Source of the DNA: an uncultured Opitutaceae bacterium | GTDB lineage: Bacteria > Verrucomicrobiota > Verrucomicrobiia > Opitutales > Opitutaceae | Assembly (NCBI GenBank): GCA_903891325.1 | Contig: CAITEC010000137.1 | Location: 1-43,944, forward strand | Direction of reading: 5' to 3' | DNA length: 43,944 bases | Part shown: in pieces, positions 32,761 through 42,083 of the stretch | Numbering within the stretch: the stretch's first letter is position 1 | Layout of the letters: every line of letters starts with the position of its first letter | The notes under the pieces: model-generated | The model's input: the letters and a program-made list of their open reading frames with translations, nothing else | What the model was told of the DNA's origin: nothing | The model's database searches: none | Translations under genes and position numbers: made by a program

Positions 32761-34183
32761 GAAGGCGGTCTTCGCCCACGCGGGCATCTTCCTGATCGGC
32801 GCGACCTGGGCGCTCGGCGGGAATGCCGGATACGTGCGCCCCCCGCTTGCGGTCTGGGGGAGCCTCGGGGCATTCATCACGCTAGCGGGCGCCCTCAGCG
32901 ACAAGCGCCGCTCGGATATCAGCCGCCGGCCGCTGGCGTGGCTCTGGCCCCTGGGTCTGTTCAATGTGCTGGTGATCGCGTCCTGCTTCACCCCGCTCCT
33001 CAGGGAGGTCCAGATGGGGGCGTCATCCTTCCTGACGCCGATCCCGGTACCGACCTGGCGGCCGGCGGCGGCCGAGCCCTCGAAGGCCCTCCAGACGCTC
33101 TGGCTTTTCGACGCGATTTACATCTCCTGCTTCAACATCGCGTTTGTGTTTCGGCACCGGCGGGGCCTGCGCGGTCTCATGGCGCTCGCGATCGTGAACG
33201 CCCTTGTCCTGACCGTCTTTGGCACGATCCAGCGGCTGGTCGGGGCCAAGGGAATCTTCTTTGGCGCCGTGGTGATTCCCAATGCCGAGTTCTTTTCCTC
33301 GTTCATCTATCGCAACCACTGGGGGGCCTTCATCCTCCTGATCATCGGCCTCACCCTGGGCCTGATCCGCTACCACGGCCGCCGGAACCGGACGCGCGGG
33401 TTTTTTCACACCCCGGCCTTCGGCGGGCTGATCGCGATCCTCGCCTTTGCGATCACCCTGCCCCTGAGCGGGTCCCGGTCCGGATCGCTCTTTGCCGCCA
33501 TCATTTTGGCGGGGGCCTTCTTCAACTGGTTCCGCCGGATGATCCGCGACCGCCGCAGCTACGCGGAGTCGATCACCATTCCCGTGGCCGGAGCCGTCGT
33601 GGCGATTATCGTGGCCGTCTCGGCCATCTGGTACCTCGCCGGGAACGTGATCGCCGTTCGCATCGCGACCACCCAGGAGCAGGTCGCCACCATGCGGGAG
33701 CGCGGCGACATCGGCGGGCGCAATGTCCTCTATGCCGACACGCTGCACATGGCCGGGGACAGGATCTGGTTTGGATGGGGCATGGCTTCCTTCCCCCATG
33801 TGTTCTGGTTTTACAACACCCAGCCGCCCAACCCGGTCGACAGGATCCCCGTCGTCTACCACGACGCCCACTCCGACTGGCTCCAGGCCCTGGCCGAACA
33901 CGGCATTTTCGGGACGGCACTGCTTGGTCTCTGCGCCCTGGTCCCCCTGGTGAAGGCCCGGCAGTCGCGCTTCAAGAACCCCGTCGCCCGGTACCCCCTG
34001 GTCGCCTGCGGGCTGGTCCTCATCTATGCGATGATCGAGTTTCCCTTCGGAAACGTGGCCGTCGTCCTCACCTGGTGGTTCTGCTTCTTCTCGGCCCTTC
34101 GCTACGCGCAGCTCGAGCGAAGCCTCATGGAGGGCTCCCATCCCGTTCCCACCGTCCCGGCGGCGGAGTTGCCGGCACACTAG
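32717..34183 (+). CDS. O-antigen ligase/polymerase family membrane protein (Wzy_C)
   Basis: A 488-residue protein with about eleven hydrophobic spans, including AHAGIFLIGATWAL, LWPLGLFNVLVIASC, GAFILLIIGLTLGLI and IPVAGAVVAIIVAVSAIW. The large periplasmic loop has GGRNVLYADTLHMAGDRIWFGWGMASF and VVYHDAHSDWLQALAEHGIFGTALLG, which is the Wzy_C/WaaL signature. It either joins the finished glycan to an acceptor or polymerises repeat units. It is the second polymerase-like protein in the window. The only good start, ATG 32717, overlaps the GT4 gene by 44 bases. Confidence 0.85.
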   Translation: MADFKAKERPLSGFEKAVFAHAGIFLIGATWALGGNAGYVRPPLAVWGSLGAFITLAGALSDKRRSDISRRPLAWLWPLGLFNVLVIASCFTPLLREVQMGASSFLTPIPVPTWRPAAAEPSKALQTLWLFDAIYISCFNIAFVFRHRRGLRGLMALAIVNALVLTVFGTIQRLVGAKGIFFGAVVIPNAEFFSSFIYRNHWGAFILLIIGLTLGLIRYHGRRNRTRGFFHTPAFGGLIAILAFAITLPLSGSRSGSLFAAIILAGAFFNWFRRMIRDRRSYAESITIPVAGAVVAIIVAVSAIWYLAGNVIAVRIATTQEQVATMRERGDIGGRNVLYADTLHMAGDRIWFGWGMASFPHVFWFYNTQPPNPVDRIPVVYHDAHSDWLQALAEHGIFGTALLGLCALVPLVKARQSRFKNPVARYPLVACGLVLIYAMIEFPFGNVAVVLTWWFCFFSALRYAQLERSLMEGSHPVPTVPAAELPAH

Positions 34184-34202
34184 CCGTCCCTATCCCAAGG
34201 CC

Positions 34203-35009
34203 GTGCCCTTTTCCGTCCTCATCCTGACGCTCAACGAGGAGCGCAATCTTCCCGGGTGCCTGGCGTCGCTGCGGGGTTGCGCCGACATTGTCGTCCTGGA
34301 CTCGGGTTCGACCGACGGGACGGTTGAGCTCGCGCGGCGGCACGGGGCACGGGTCTTCAGCCGGGATTTCGACAACTTTGCGGCGCAGCGCAATTATGCG
34401 CAGCGGAACATCGCCTTCGCCAATCCCTGGGTCTTCCACCTCGACGCGGACGAGTCGATGACCGACGGGCTCGCCGCGGAATGCGAGCGGGCGGCGGGGC
34501 GGGCCGATGTGGACGGCTTCTATGCGGCGCCGCGGATGATGCTCGGGGGAAAATGGATTCCCCGGTGCACGGATTTTCCCGCGTGGCAGGCCCGCTATGT
34601 CCGGGCGCCGGGTTTCGAGTTTGTCGAGGTGGGCCACGGGCAGCGGGAGGCGCCGGAAATGAGGATGGCCCGTCTCCAGTCGAACTACCTCCACGATGTC
34701 TTCTCGGGCGGAACGCAGGCGGAGTGGCTGGAGAAGCACCGGCGCTACGCCCGCGCCGAGGCGTGGGCGCTGGCGGGGATCCCGCTTCGCCCGGCCGAGC
34801 TCTTCTCGCCGGAGCGGCTGCTTCGCCGGCGCGCGCTCAAGCGCCTCAACGCCTCCCTGCCCCTCCGGCCCGCCCGGCGCTTCGCGTACCAGTATCTCTA
34901 CCGGCGCGGCTTCCTGGACGGGACGGCGGGCCTGCGCTACTGCCTGCTGATCGCCCGCTACGAGGGCTTCATGGCCCGGGAGAACCGGCTCATCCGGGCG
35001 GCGCGCTGA
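34203..35009 (+). CDS. GT2 glycosyltransferase (WaaE/KdtX-like)
   Basis: A 268-residue family 2 enzyme with FSVLILTLNEERNLPGCLASL, IVVLDSGSTDGT (29-40), FDNFAAQRNYAQ and VFHLDADE (77-84). This short form with the NFAAQRN stretch is typical of the LPS-core WaaE/KdtX-like group. The start is GTG 34203 with a weak AAGG upstream. The C-terminal FLDGTAGLRYCLLIARYEGFM is also typical of this group. It may add a core or first repeat-unit sugar. Confidence 0.87.
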   Translation: MPFSVLILTLNEERNLPGCLASLRGCADIVVLDSGSTDGTVELARRHGARVFSRDFDNFAAQRNYAQRNIAFANPWVFHLDADESMTDGLAAECERAAGRADVDGFYAAPRMMLGGKWIPRCTDFPAWQARYVRAPGFEFVEVGHGQREAPEMRMARLQSNYLHDVFSGGTQAEWLEKHRRYARAEAWALAGIPLRPAELFSPERLLRRRALKRLNASLPLRPARRFAYQYLYRRGFLDGTAGLRYCLLIARYEGFMARENRLIRAAR

Positions 35010-35058
35010 TTTATTGTCGGCAAAGCGCAATCACTGCTGTCATAGTGCCCAGTCCCCC

Positions 35059-36450
35059 ATGCGCCTGCCCCAGTATAAGATAACCCAGGACCGCCGGACC
35101 ATGCTGGTCCTCCTGGCGCTGGACGGAGCCGCGGGCATCGTCGTTTTCAACATCATCGCCAATTTTCGCGGGATCGCGCCCCATCCGATCTTCAGCCCCC
35201 TGGCCTATCCGCTGCTCCTTCTCGCCGCGGCGATATTCCTGATCGACGGCTACAACGGCAGGACGGACATGCTGAGCGTCGACTACCTGAGCCTGCACAC
35301 GATCGCCGTCCTCGCGGCGATGGTGGCGACCCTGCTGCTGACCTTCGCCTTCTTTCCCGTGGGCTACGAGCTGCACTCCAGCCGCGGCGTGATCGCCCTG
35401 GGATTTGTGGCTCTTATCCCCATCACGGTCGGCTACCGGCGCCTGATCTGCATGCAGACCGCCTCGGGACGGAGCGGATCGAGCTTTGTCTTCGTCGGCA
35501 GCCGCAAGGGCTGCCAGGCCTTCCGCGAGGAGTGCTGGCGGATGGGGATGCAGCAGGCGATCATCAATTCGGAGATTGGCGAGGGCGCGGAGACCGGCGA
35601 CGCCCCGGGACCGGACATCCTCCACCGATCGATCGAGGCGGTTCTCGCCGACGCCGCCTCGGGCGCGATCACCGTCGAGGCCATCGTCCTGGGCGATTCC
35701 GCGACCTCGCTGCCCGCGGGATTGGACCAGCAGCTCGTCCGGCTGTTTTTCCAGGGGGTGCCCACCTACACCCTCGAATTCTTCCACCAGGTCTACTGGC
35801 ACAATATCCCGCTGGACGGGCTCGACCCGGCCTGGCTTTTCCAGGAGGGATTCCGGATCACCCGGGAGCCGGTCTTTGAGCGGATCAAGCGGATCACCGA
35901 CATCCTGTTCGCGACGTTCGGGCTGATCCTCGCCTCCCCCGTCTTTCTCGTGGCGATTCCCGCAATCTGGCTGGCGGAGCGGGACGGGGTCTTTTACTTC
36001 CAAATGCGGGTCGGGAAGAACGGGATTCCCTTCAGGATCGCAAAGCTGAAGACAATGCGCAGCGGCAGCGACTCCGCCGACCCCTACACCGCCCAGGACG
36101 ACGCCCGCGTGACCGCGGTCGGCCGGCTGCTCCGGTCCACCCGCCTGGACGAGCTCCCCCAGCTCTGGAACGTCCTGAAGGGGGACATGAGCCTGATCGG
36201 GCCCCGCGCCGAGTGGGACCGCCTCGTCGAGGGCTACGAGCAGAAGATTCCGTGCTACTACTTCCGCCATCTCGTGAAGCCGGGAATCACCGGCTGGGCG
36301 CAGGTAAAATACCGCTACGGCGCCAACCTCGAAGACACGATCCGCAAGCTCGAGTACGACCTGTACTACATCCGGTATTTCTCATTCCGCCTCGATGCCT
36401 CGATCTTCCTGAAGACAATCCACATCATGCTCTTTGGAAAGGGGCGGTGA
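35059..36450 (+). CDS. Initiating sugar-phosphate transferase (WbaP/WcaJ-type polyprenyl glycosylphosphotransferase)
   Basis: A 463-residue protein that should transfer a sugar-1-phosphate to undecaprenyl phosphate and so start glycan assembly. The N-terminal half has four membrane spans (including LVLLALDGAAGIVVFNIIANF, IAVLAAMVATLLLTFAFFPVG) and a CoA-binding-like cytoplasmic domain. The C-terminal bacterial sugar transferase domain begins at FERIKRITDILFATFGLILASP. It carries LKTMRSGS, RLDELPQLWNVLKGDMSLIGPR and VKPGITGWAQV, all diagnostic. ATG 35059 is preferred over TTG 35014, which would add 15 unrelated residues. It is the last glycan gene of the block. Confidence 0.93.
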   Translation: MRLPQYKITQDRRTMLVLLALDGAAGIVVFNIIANFRGIAPHPIFSPLAYPLLLLAAAIFLIDGYNGRTDMLSVDYLSLHTIAVLAAMVATLLLTFAFFPVGYELHSSRGVIALGFVALIPITVGYRRLICMQTASGRSGSSFVFVGSRKGCQAFREECWRMGMQQAIINSEIGEGAETGDAPGPDILHRSIEAVLADAASGAITVEAIVLGDSATSLPAGLDQQLVRLFFQGVPTYTLEFFHQVYWHNIPLDGLDPAWLFQEGFRITREPVFERIKRITDILFATFGLILASPVFLVAIPAIWLAERDGVFYFQMRVGKNGIPFRIAKLKTMRSGSDSADPYTAQDDARVTAVGRLLRSTRLDELPQLWNVLKGDMSLIGPRAEWDRLVEGYEQKIPCYYFRHLVKPGITGWAQVKYRYGANLEDTIRKLEYDLYYIRYFSFRLDASIFLKTIHIMLFGKGR

Positions 36451-36466
36451 GCGCAGGAGCAACGCC

Positions 36467-37879
36467 ATGAAACCCTACGACCTGGTGGTGATCGGAGGCG
36501 GTTCGGCCGGCTTCAACGCGGCCCGCGTGGCCGTCGGTCTCGGGAAGCGTGTGGCCGTCGTCGACGGCGGGCGCCCGCTCGGGGGCCTTTGCATCCTGCG
36601 CGGCTGCATGCCCTCCAAGACCCTCATCTACGTGGCGGAGGTCCTCCACCGCGCCCAGTCCGGCGGCGCGCTCGGACTCAGGATCCCGCGGGCCACCGCG
36701 GACATGAAGGCCGTCCACGCCCGGAAGCTGCGGGTCATCGCCGACTTCGCCGGCTACCGGGACCGGCAGCTCCACTCGGGGAAGTTCAAGCTCCTTCGCA
36801 GCCAGGCTCGTTTCACAGGCCCGGGAACAATCGAACTCTCAGACGGAAAGAAGATCCAATCCCGGCGCTTCCTGATCGCCACCGGGTCCCGCGCGGGCAT
36901 TCCCGCGGTTCCGGGCCTGAAGGAGGCCCGGCTTTGGACGAGCGACGATGTCCTGAATATCGATTTTGTCCCGCGGAGCGTGGTCGTCCTGGGCGGCGGG
37001 GTCGTTGCCTGCGAGCTGGCCCAATTCCTTCGTCGGATCGGCGCGCGGGTGGTCATGATCCAGCGCAGTCCCCGCATCCTGCGCGACCATTCCCCCGAGG
37101 CCTCCGCCGTCGTCGAAAGCGCCCTCCGGGAGGAGGGCATCGAGCTCTTCACGGGGACGACGGTTGAGAAGGTGTCCCGGGACCGGCGGGGGGTGACGGT
37201 CGTTTTCAAGCAGGGCGGGCGGCGCCTCACCCGGCGGACAGACCACGGGCTGAACGCTTTGGGACGCGAGCCCAACACCTCCGGGCTGAACCTGGCTGCC
37301 GCCGGGGTCCGGACCCGGCCCAACGGCCAGGTGATCATCAACCGCTGGCAGCAGGCGAGCGCACCGCACATCTACGCGGCGGGCGATTGCTCCGGCCCCG
37401 TCGAGATCGTCCACGTCGCCATCCAGCAGGGGGAACTGGCCGCCCGGCACGCCGCCGGCGTCGCCGGCCTGAAGCCGGTGGACTATTCCCTGCTGCTCAA
37501 TGTCGTCTTCACCGATCCCCAACTGGCCACGATCGGGGCGATGGCTGCGGACCTCAAGGCCGCGGGAACCCCCTTCCTGTCGGCCTCCTACCCGTTCAAC
37601 GACCACGGCCGGTCGATCCTCATGAACGCGACCCGGGGGCACGTGACGGTCCTGGCCGAGCCCCGGCGGGGGCGGATCCTCGGCGCGGAGATCGTCGGCC
37701 GCGACGCGGGCGAACTCATCCACTGCTTCAGCGGCCCGCTGGCGATGCGGGCCACCGTCTTCGACCTGCTGCGGGCGCCCTGGTACCACCCCACCCTCGC
37801 GGAAATTGTCACCTACCCGCTGGAGGAGCTCGCCGACGCGATTCGCAGCAAGTCGGCGAGGTCCACGCGGCCCTCGTAG
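36467..37879 (+). CDS. FAD-dependent pyridine nucleotide-disulfide oxidoreductase
   Basis: A 470-residue class I flavoprotein of the dihydrolipoamide dehydrogenase/mercuric reductase type. DLVVIGGGSAGFNAARVA binds FAD, CILRGC (C42, C47) is the redox-active disulfide followed by MPSK, VVVLGGGVVACELAQFL binds NAD(P)H, and YAAGDC is the second FAD motif. YHPTLAEIVTYPLEE near the C-terminus holds the conserved His-Glu pair. No mercury-binding N-terminal domain is present. ATG 36467 has a GGAG eight bases upstream. Its substrate is not evident. The last 67 bases overlap hisA on the other strand. Confidence 0.88.
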   Translation: MKPYDLVVIGGGSAGFNAARVAVGLGKRVAVVDGGRPLGGLCILRGCMPSKTLIYVAEVLHRAQSGGALGLRIPRATADMKAVHARKLRVIADFAGYRDRQLHSGKFKLLRSQARFTGPGTIELSDGKKIQSRRFLIATGSRAGIPAVPGLKEARLWTSDDVLNIDFVPRSVVVLGGGVVACELAQFLRRIGARVVMIQRSPRILRDHSPEASAVVESALREEGIELFTGTTVEKVSRDRRGVTVVFKQGGRRLTRRTDHGLNALGREPNTSGLNLAAAGVRTRPNGQVIINRWQQASAPHIYAAGDCSGPVEIVHVAIQQGELAARHAAGVAGLKPVDYSLLLNVVFTDPQLATIGAMAADLKAAGTPFLSASYPFNDHGRSILMNATRGHVTVLAEPRRGRILGAEIVGRDAGELIHCFSGPLAMRATVFDLLRAPWYHPTLAEIVTYPLEELADAIRSKSARSTRPS

Positions 37880-38556
37880 AGGGCCTTCCCGACGATGACC
37901 CCGGTGAGGCGGGGGTGCGTGCGGGACATCTCAACCAACCGCTCGACATCCCCGCGGCTTCCCACCCCGCCCGAGGCGATCACCCCGCAGGCGACGGCGC
38001 CAGCCATCGCCTTCTGCGCCTCGAAGTTTGGCCCGGTGAGCATGCCGTCGGAGGCGATGTCGGTGTGGATGATGGTGGCGACCCCCAGGGCGGACATCCG
38101 GGCGGCCATCGTGAGCGCGTCGATCGCGGTCACGTCCACCCAGCCCTTCACGGCCACGCGGCCGTTCCGGGCGTCGATCCCCACGGCTATCCTCTCGCCG
38201 AAGGCCTGGACCAATTCGCCGACAAAGGCCTCGTCCTCGGCCGCGCGCGTGCCGATGACCGCGCGGCTTACCCCTAGCCCCAGGAGGCGCTCGACGGCCG
38301 CCCGCGTGCGCAGACCCCCGCCGCACTGGACCCGCAGGCCCGAAGAGACAATTGCGCCGATCGCCCCGGCGTTGCGCGGTTGGCCGTCGAAGGCCCCGTC
38401 GAGGTCGACCACGTGCACCCAGGAGCTCCCCGCCGCCTTGAACGAGGCGGCCACCAGCCCGGGGTCCTCGCCGTAGACCGTCTCCTGGTCGGCCCTGCCC
38501 TGGACGAGCCGCACGCAGCGGCCGCCCTTGACGTCGATTGCCGGATAGATGGTCAC
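37813..38556 (-). CDS. hisA: Phosphoribosylformimino-AICAR ribotide isomerase HisA
   Basis: HisA catalyses the fourth step of histidine synthesis, an Amadori rearrangement of ProFAR to PRFAR. The 247-residue beta/alpha barrel has YPAIDVKGGRCVRL (catalytic D8), VQCGGGLRT, and GIDARNGRVAVKGW (D128, second catalytic acid), and HTDIASDGMLTGPN in the C-terminal half with the phosphate site ASGGVGS. It is the last gene in the tig-clpP-clpX direction, starting 16 bases after the clpX stop. Its 3' end overlaps the convergent oxidoreductase gene by 67 bases, with both reading frames apparently coding. No other his gene is near. Confidence 0.95.
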   Translation of the reverse strand: MTIYPAIDVKGGRCVRLVQGRADQETVYGEDPGLVAASFKAAGSSWVHVVDLDGAFDGQPRNAGAIGAIVSSGLRVQCGGGLRTRAAVERLLGLGVSRAVIGTRAAEDEAFVGELVQAFGERIAVGIDARNGRVAVKGWVDVTAIDALTMAARMSALGVATIIHTDIASDGMLTGPNFEAQKAMAGAVACGVIASGGVGSRGDVERLVEMSRTHPRLTGVIVGKALYEGRVDLADLLRIASASSSSG

Positions 38557-38572
38557 GCGCCCAGGGGCGGGC

Positions 38573-39862
38573 TCAGGCCGCGTTCTGGGTGGGCTCGGTC
38601 TTGTCGGCCCGCCGCATCCGCGGCTTGCGCCGGCCGGCCACGACCCCGGCGTCGATCACAACCTCGACCACGTCGTCGCGGCGGGGTAATTCGTACATGA
38701 CCTCGAGCATGAGATTTTCCATGATCGAGCGCAGGGCCCGGGCCCCCGTCTTCAGCTCAAGGGCCTTCTGGGCGATCGCGCGGACCGCGTCGGGCGTCAG
38801 CTTGAGCCGCACCCCGTCGATCGCAAAGAGCTTGGCGTACTGCTTGACCATCGCGTTCTTGGTCTTGAGCAGGATCTTCTCGAGGTCCTCGGCCTGGAGC
38901 TGGTCGAGCACGGAGACAACGGGCAGCCGGCCGATGAACTCGGGAATCATCCCGAAGCGGATCAGGTCCTCCGGGGCGATCTTCTTCATCAGCTCCTCGG
39001 GCTTGAGGTCGTGGTCGGCGGCGTTCACATGGAAGCCCAGCGACTGCTGGCCCATCCGCTTCTTGACGATGGTCTCCAGCCCGACGAAGGCGCCGCCGCA
39101 GATGAACAGGATGTTCGTCGTGTTGATCTGGATGTACTCCTGGTTCGGGTGCTTGCGGCCGCCCTGCGGGGGAACGTTGCACACCGTGCCCTCGAGGATC
39201 TTCAGGAGCGCCTGCTGGACGCCCTCGCCGGAGACGTCGCGGGTGATCGACACGTTCTCGGTCGTGCGCCGGATCTTGTCGATCTCGTCGATGTAGATGA
39301 TCCCGCACTCCGCGCGCTTCACGTCGTAATTGGCGTTCTGGAGGAGCCGAAGGATGACGTTCTCGACGTCCTCGCCCACGTAGCCGGCCTCGGTGAGGGT
39401 CGTCGCGTCGGAAATCGCAAAGGGCACGTCCAGGATGCGGGCGAGCGTCCGGGCCAGGAGCGTCTTGCCGGAGCCGGTCGGGCCGGTCAGCAGCACGTTG
39501 CTCTTCTCGATCTCGACATCGTTGAATTCCGGGGACAGGGCCGGGGAGTCCTTCCCGGTCTGCCCGGAGTCAAAGAGGATCCGCTTGTAGTGGTTGTAGA
39601 CGGCGACGGAGAGGACCTTCTTCGCGTGGTCCTGCCCGATCACGAAGTCGTCGAGCACCTTCTTGATCTCCGCGGGCTTGACCAGCCGGATCGCCGGCTT
39701 CGCGTCGGTCGCCGGCTGCTTCACCTCGCGCTCGATGATCGTCTTGCAGACGTTCACGCAGGAGTCGCAGATGTAGACGCCGGGGCCGGCGATGATCTTC
39801 TTCACCTCGGCCTGCGACTTGCCGCAGAACGAGCAGAGGGTCATTCGGGAGGACTTGGCCAT
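38573..39862 (-). CDS. clpX: ATP-dependent Clp protease ATP-binding subunit ClpX
   Basis: ClpX unfolds tagged proteins and feeds them into ClpP. The 429-residue protein has the N-terminal zinc-binding domain (C10, C13, C32, C35), Walker A GPTGSGKT (127-134), the pore-loop GYVGEDVE, Walker [11 protein letters not shown], and the RKH loop (GGRKHPNQ). Sensor-2 [21 protein letters not shown] lies near the C-terminus, followed by a short basic tail. It starts 16 bases after clpP. The order tig-clpP-clpX is the common one. Confidence 0.98.
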   Translation of the reverse strand: MAKSSRMTLCSFCGKSQAEVKKIIAGPGVYICDSCVNVCKTIIEREVKQPATDAKPAIRLVKPAEIKKVLDDFVIGQDHAKKVLSVAVYNHYKRILFDSGQTGKDSPALSPEFNDVEIEKSNVLLTGPTGSGKTLLARTLARILDVPFAISDATTLTEAGYVGEDVENVILRLLQNANYDVKRAECGIIYIDEIDKIRRTTENVSITRDVSGEGVQQALLKILEGTVCNVPPQGGRKHPNQEYIQINTTNILFICGGAFVGLETIVKKRMGQQSLGFHVNAADHDLKPEELMKKIAPEDLIRFGMIPEFIGRLPVVSVLDQLQAEDLEKILLKTKNAMVKQYAKLFAIDGVRLKLTPDAVRAIAQKALELKTGARALRSIMENLMLEVMYELPRRDDVVEVVIDAGVVAGRRKPRMRRADKTEPTQNAA

Positions 39863-39878
39863 GGGCGGGCGGTCCGGT

Positions 39879-40499
39879 TCAGGCGGCGCTCGGAACGGGA
39901 AGGGGCTTCACGTCCCGCGGCGAGGTGTAGACGTGGTCGACGATGCCGTAGGCCTGCGCCTCGGCCGCGCTCATGTAGTAGTCGCGGTCGGAGTCCTTCT
40001 CGACCTGCTCGGTCGACTTGCCGGTGTGCTTGGCAATCACCTCGTTGAGCGTCCTGCGCCAGCGCAGGATCTCCTTGGCGGCGATCGCGATGTCGGCCGC
40101 CTGGCCGCCCGCGCCGCCGGAGGGCTGGTGGAGCATCATTCGGCTGTTGGGAAGGGCGAAGCGCTTCCCCTTGGTCCCGGCCGCCAGGAGCACCGTGCTC
40201 ATGCTGGCCGCCATGCCGATGCAGTAGGTGGCCACGTCGCACTGGAAGAAATTGATCGTGTCGTAGATCGCCATCCCGCCGGTCACGCTCCCGCCGGGGG
40301 AATTGATGTAGATGTGGATGTCCTTCTTGGCGTCCTCCATCTGGAGGAAGAGGAGCTGGGCGATGACGATGTTGGCCACGCCCTCGTCGATCGGGGTCCC
40401 GATGAAGATGATCCTCTCCTTCAGGAGCCGGGAATAGATGTCCATCGATCGCTCTCCGCGACCGGTGTTCTCAAGGACGATGGGTACGTAGTAGCTCAT
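39879..40499 (-). CDS. clpP: ATP-dependent Clp protease proteolytic subunit ClpP
   Basis: The 206-residue serine peptidase forms the proteolytic chamber used with ClpX. The catalytic triad is visible: S99 in [10 protein letters not shown]124 in MLHQPSGG and D173 in [11 protein letters not shown]. The N-terminal [23 protein letters not shown] contains the propeptide/axial-loop region. Length is normal. It lies between tig (10 bases upstream) and clpX, so the three probably share a transcript. Confidence 0.98.
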   Translation of the reverse strand: MSYYVPIVLENTGRGERSMDIYSRLLKERIIFIGTPIDEGVANIVIAQLLFLQMEDAKKDIHIYINSPGGSVTGGMAIYDTINFFQCDVATYCIGMAASMSTVLLAAGTKGKRFALPNSRMMLHQPSGGAGGQAADIAIAAKEILRWRRTLNEVIAKHTGKSTEQVEKDSDRDYYMSAAEAQAYGIVDHVYTSPRDVKPLPVPSAA

Positions 40500-40509
40500 T
40501 TTCCGATGG

Positions 40510-41829
40510 TTACGGCTTTGCTTTCACTGAAACCGTAGCCTTTTCGACGAGGAAATCAACCGCCTTGTCGCAAATGATCGACTGTTGGACCGAGCGGATC
40601 CGGTCCTGTTCCTTGGACAGCTCCTTGGCGAGCTTCTCGGGGCGCTGGTTCGAGCGGCCGGCCTCGCGGATGATGAAATCCTCCAGGTCGCGCTCGGAGC
40701 ACTCGATCTTCTCGGCGGCGGCGACCTTTGCGAGGATCAGCTGCATTTTGACCCGCTTCTCGGCGGCCTGGTGCGCGCCCTCGAAGAGGGCCTTCTTGTC
40801 CTTCTCAAGCTGCTCGGCGGGCACGCCGCGGCGCATGTTTTCCTCGATCACCTGGCGCAGGACGCCCTGCGTCTCCGCGTCGACCATGCTCTGGGGAATG
40901 GACAGCTCGACCTTGGCGGCGAGCGCGTCGGCCACCTGCCGGCGCTGGGACATCCGGTTCATCTGCTCCTTCTGGCGCTTCAGCCCGGAGCGGACCTGCT
41001 CCTTGAGGGCGGGAAGGTCGGCGACTTGCTGAGACTTGAGGAAGGCGTCGTCAAGCGGCGGGATGACCCGCTCGCGGATCTCGAGAATTTCAAGGGCGTA
41101 ATCGGCCGTCTTGCCCGCGAGGAGGGGAAGCGCGGGAAATTCCGCCGGGAAGGCGATCCCCACGGTCTTCTTGTCGCCCTGGCTGAGCCCGGCGAGCTGG
41201 CGACCCAGGCCGGGAAGGTGACCCTCCTGGGCGCCCTCGACCTCCTCCCAGGTCTGCGGGACCTTGCCGAAGAGCTGGCGGTCCGGCGCGAGCTCGGCGA
41301 TCGGCTTTCCCTCGAGGCTGCCCTCGTAGGAGAGCTTCACGTAGTCGCCCTTTTGGGCCGGCCGCTCCGCGGCCTTGTAGTCGGCGCGCTCGGCGCGGAG
41401 CTGCTCGATGACCGTGTCGATCTCGGCGTCGGTCGCCTCCGTGGACTCGACCTCGGAGGGAAGCCCCTTGTACTCGGGGAGCGTGAACTCGGGCTGCACG
41501 TCGAGCGTGACCGTCACGGTGACCGGCTTCCCGGCTGCGATCTCACCCTCCTCGACATTGACGATCGAGATCACGTTCAGCTTTTCCTTCTCCAGGCCGC
41601 CCCGGTAGGCGCGGGTCATGACCCGTTGCTTGAATTCCTCGGCGATCTCCTTGGCGAAGCGCTTCTCGATCATTGTCGAGGGGGCCTTGCCCGGCCGGAA
41701 GCCGGGGATCCGCGCGTGGCGGACGTATTCGACGACGACGGCGGTGTGCTCCGTTTTGACCTCGTCGGCATCAAGGGTGATGACGAGGCTCTTACGGGTG
41801 TCCGAGACGGGGTTCAGTTGAACATTCAC
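40510..41829 (-). CDS. tig: Trigger factor
   Basis: Trigger factor is the ribosome-bound chaperone and prolyl isomerase. The 439-residue protein has the N-terminal ribosome-binding domain, with the signature [19 protein letters not shown] (the GFR-x-GK-x-P loop). The FKBP-type PPIase domain follows ([17 protein letters not shown] to about 250), then a long helical C-terminal domain. The start is GTG 41829, since the first codon is GTG followed by AAT GTT. No strong ribosome site is seen. It is the first gene of the minus-strand tig-clpP-clpX-hisA group. Confidence 0.96.
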   Translation of the reverse strand: MNVQLNPVSDTRKSLVITLDADEVKTEHTAVVVEYVRHARIPGFRPGKAPSTMIEKRFAKEIAEEFKQRVMTRAYRGGLEKEKLNVISIVNVEEGEIAAGKPVTVTVTLDVQPEFTLPEYKGLPSEVESTEATDAEIDTVIEQLRAERADYKAAERPAQKGDYVKLSYEGSLEGKPIAELAPDRQLFGKVPQTWEEVEGAQEGHLPGLGRQLAGLSQGDKKTVGIAFPAEFPALPLLAGKTADYALEILEIRERVIPPLDDAFLKSQQVADLPALKEQVRSGLKRQKEQMNRMSQRRQVADALAAKVELSIPQSMVDAETQGVLRQVIEENMRRGVPAEQLEKDKKALFEGAHQAAEKRVKMQLILAKVAAAEKIECSERDLEDFIIREAGRSNQRPEKLAKELSKEQDRIRSVQQSIICDKAVDFLVEKATVSVKAKP

Positions 41830-41868
41830 GATGCGATAAATGGGCTGTTTTCGATGATGGAACCGTTA

Positions 41869-41896
41869 AAAGTACGCCCCCCCCGGGCCCGGTCAA
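41869..41896 (-). promoter_or_regulatory. Possible promoter for tig-clpP-clpX-hisA
   Basis: Read on the minus strand, TTGACC (41896-41891) and TACTTT (41874-41869) are 16 bases apart and lie about 40 bases upstream of the GTG start of tig. The -35 matches the sigma-70 consensus at five of six positions, the -10 only at three, and the spacer is almost pure G+C. It is a candidate only. Confidence 0.35.
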
Positions 41897-41933
41897 TTCG
41901 ATTCAAGCGGGGGTCGGAATAGGACCCCAAGCC

Positions 41934-42024
41934 CCGGGGTCTCGGACCCCGGCTACATCGGACCAAGGTATCCCAGCATCTCGAGCCAACCGATGCTTGT
42001 TGTAGCCGGGGTCCGAGACCCCGG
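41934..42024. repeat. Inverted pair of REP-like hairpin repeats
   Basis: The unit at 41934-41957 and the unit at 42001-42024 are exact reverse complements over 24 bases and are 43 bases apart. Each consists of TGTAG plus an 8-bp stem (CCGGGGTC/GACCCCGG) and a 3-nt loop. The first is identical in sequence and orientation to 83-106 at the other end of the window. They lie downstream of alr on the minus strand and upstream of tig, where hairpins may end or stabilise the alr transcript. Confidence 0.88.
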
Positions 42025-42083
42025 AGCTTGAGGCCCCATCTTCCGACGCCAAGCGGCCGGGATCCCATTTTCCGCCCGCCACT

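Larger units (their letters stand above)
41830..42083. other. Intergenic region between alr and tig
   Basis: These 254 bases hold a possible tig promoter (41869-41896), a small 6-bp stem (GGGGTC at 41910-41915 with GACCCC at 41923-41928) and two REP-like hairpins in opposite orientation (41934-41957 and 42001-42024). No further gene is apparent. Confidence 0.7.

Noticed and set aside
31009..32991. A 660-codon open frame on the minus strand
   Set aside because: It runs opposite the acetyltransferase and GT4 genes, which have clear motifs, and its translation is low-complexity without family features.
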